From positions 1 through 5,100 of the forward strand of contig BOBI01000113.1 of assembly GCA_026002305.1 (NCBI GenBank): a stretch of DNA of 5,100 bases. The letters are read 5' to 3'. Made by a program: the position numbers and the translations under genes. The stretch comes from Spirochaetia bacterium. Lineage in GTDB: Bacteria; Spirochaetota; Spirochaetia; Treponematales; Breznakiellaceae. Numbering within the stretch: position 1 is the first letter of the stretch; each line of letters opens with the position of its first letter. Shown in pieces: positions 4,498 through 5,100 of the stretch. A model generated the notes under the pieces. The model was given only the letters and a program-made list of their open reading frames with translations. It had not been told where the DNA came from and made no database searches.

Positions 4498-4904
4498 CCC
4501 TGCCCTTCCCGTGGGCGGGGCTTTTCTTTGATGTACGGTGATTTTTCCCAATCCCAGAAGTCAGATAGGAACATGGCGAAGTCCTGGGCTGCCGGAGATT
4601 CGGCCGGCACGTAGCTTTTTATCCACCCCGTCTGTTTTAGTTCGCATAATAATATTTCTGCCTCGGTCCCGGTTTTAATTTTTCTTGCCACGTCTTTAAG
4701 GGCCATGTCTTGAACCTTGACGGGCATCCGCTTTTGGGGTATCCCGTCACACAGCCAAGCAAAGGCGGTTTTTACCGCCTCCGCCTAGGTTTTCTGCCTG
4801 GTGCTGATTGCGGGGTAGTATTCCCCGGTCGCCTCATTCTTGAACGACACCGAAAAACAGGGGCGGTTGGCCCGCTTGAACACCGAAAACGGAAAGCTTT
4901 TCAT
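4491..4904 (-). pseudogene. int: Tyrosine integrase remnant: amber codon plus C-terminal truncation
   Basis: From an ATG at 4904 (AAGGA about 7 bases upstream) the frame reads MKSFPFSVFKRANRPCFSVS and then FKNEATGEYYPAISTRQKT, a TAG at codon 40 (4787-4785), then AEAVKTAFAWL and on to a TAA at 4491. This resembles the N-terminal arm-binding domain and the start of the core-binding domain of prophage tyrosine integrases (PFSVFKR..RP, TGEYYPAISTRQKTEAEA with E mutated to stop, and FLSDFWDWEKSPYIKEK). The catalytic domain (R...HxxR...Y), about 200 residues, is absent: after SPYIKEK the sequence becomes PRPREGQGC and ends in the next gene's ribosome site, so a deletion joined it to the replication operon. 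Internal ATGs (4727, 4706) could restart a short peptide but have poor ribosome sites. Excision would require an integrase from elsewhere. A 6-bp hairpin (4764-4779) starts 5 bases after the amber. Family call by eye; the spirochaete likeness is from memory. Confidence 0.72.
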
Positions 4905-4937
4905 TCCCTAATCCTTGCAAACGGCATTGAAAAACGG

Positions 4938-4963
4938 TTATGTGTCGTTTTTATGTGTCGTTT
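4938..4963. repeat. Perfect 13-bp tandem repeat between integrase and tRNA, candidate arm-type sites
   Basis: ttatgtgtcgttt occurs twice head to tail (4938-4950, 4951-4963). A perfect 10-bp palindrome, cgttataacg (4965-4974), follows one base later. Short direct repeats flanking the crossover are the usual form of integrase arm-binding sites, and the place is right: between the integrase start (4904) and the tRNA 3' end (5045). They could instead be sites for an excisionase or an integrase autoregulator. The remainder of 4905-5044 has no gene; a short ccct/aggg stem lies at 4990-5001. Confidence 0.55.
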
Positions 4964-5044
4964 TCGTTATAACGCAATGATTAAGAACGCCCTCCGTAGG
5001 GTAGTCCTCTCGTAACTCCTTACCACATAAAGAATTAACGATTT

Positions 5045-5100
5045 TTCCCCAGGAAGGATTTGAACCCTCACAAGCAGATCCAGAGTCTACCGTGCTACCA
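5045..5100 (-). tRNA. tRNA-Gln (anticodon CUG), 5' end outside the window
   Basis: The minus strand shows most of a tRNA. The 3' half of the D loop (TGGTAGCAC) begins at the window edge. The anticodon stem GTAGA/TCTGC (5090-5086, 5078-5074) encloses loop CTCTGGA, with U33 and anticodon CTG at 5083-5081. A 4-base variable loop follows. The T arm GAGGG-TTCAAAT-CCTTC lies at 5069-5053, and the acceptor 3' strand CTGGGGA at 5052-5046 with discriminator A at 5045. The CCA end is not encoded. About 17-20 bases of the 5' side are missing. The anticodon reads CAG (glutamine). Its 3' end points at the integrase remnant, so this is likely the host integration target. Confidence 0.88.

Noticed and set aside
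4764..4787. Hairpin ggcggt/accgcc starting 5 bases after the integrase amber codon, as a readthrough or recoding signal
   Set aside because: The stem is only 6 bp, the integrase is also truncated, and no special tRNA is visible; mutation of a Glu or Gln codon is simpler.
4867..4880. 12-base match (gcccgcttgaac) between the integrase and the reverse complement of the 33-bp repeat
   Set aside because: A match of this length is expected about once by chance in a window of this size, and the flanks do not extend it.
4710..5015. Plus-strand frame of 101 codons across the integrase start and att region
   Set aside because: Antisense to the integrase remnant and the repeat region, with no ribosome site or domain.
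5045..5100. The tRNA as an amber suppressor explaining the in-frame TAG codons
   Set aside because: The anticodon is CTG, which reads CAG; a suppressor would need CTA. Weak mispairing of Gln tRNA at UAG is known in some systems but cannot be claimed here.

Overview
This window reads as one end of a small, decaying prophage or phage-derived integrative element lying against a host tRNA gene. The reading frames are bacterial: Shine-Dalgarno sites and start/stop overlaps of the ATGA and GTGA type. The integrase fragment, the small XRE regulator and the phage replication protein resemble, from memory, genes of termite-gut and oral Treponema or other spirochaete prophages. That host call is an inference of moderate to low confidence; nothing here fixes the species.

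Right edge (4491-5100): the 3' part of a tRNA-Gln(CUG) gene on the minus strand, then a non-coding stretch with a perfect 13-bp tandem repeat, then the N-terminal part of a tyrosine integrase. The integrase has an amber codon at position 40 and lacks its catalytic domain. A tRNA 3' end beside an integrase is the classic layout of an att site.

Middle (1436-4497): a tightly packed minus-strand operon read from right to left. In transcription order it holds a small gene with a one-base frame break, a 92-aa unknown, a DUF6291-type phage replication protein carrying in-frame 12-bp tandem repeats, a RepA/DnaB-like helicase ATPase, two unknowns (110 and 60 aa), a DUF5681-like basic protein and a 69-aa unknown. 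The DUF6291 and helicase proteins look like an initiator/helicase pair. The operon stops where a packaging module might be expected.

Left (1-1433): a cassette bounded by two perfect 33-bp direct repeats (1-33 and 1434-1466). On the minus strand it carries an XRE regulator, a RelE-type toxin and the first codons of a third coupled gene that runs off the window. On the plus strand, divergent from these, lies a HIRAN-domain protein whose C-terminus is cut off by TAG and TAA codons with recognisable coding sequence beyond them. A second small plus-strand gene is interrupted the same way. Two near-consensus sigma70 promoters face away from each other in the AT-rich gap between regulator and HIRAN gene.

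Taken together, I see a replication module with apparently intact genes, a broken integrase, a toxin/regulator cassette that may help keep the element, and several lesions (amber/ochre codons, a one-base frame break, truncation) typical of a prophage in decay.
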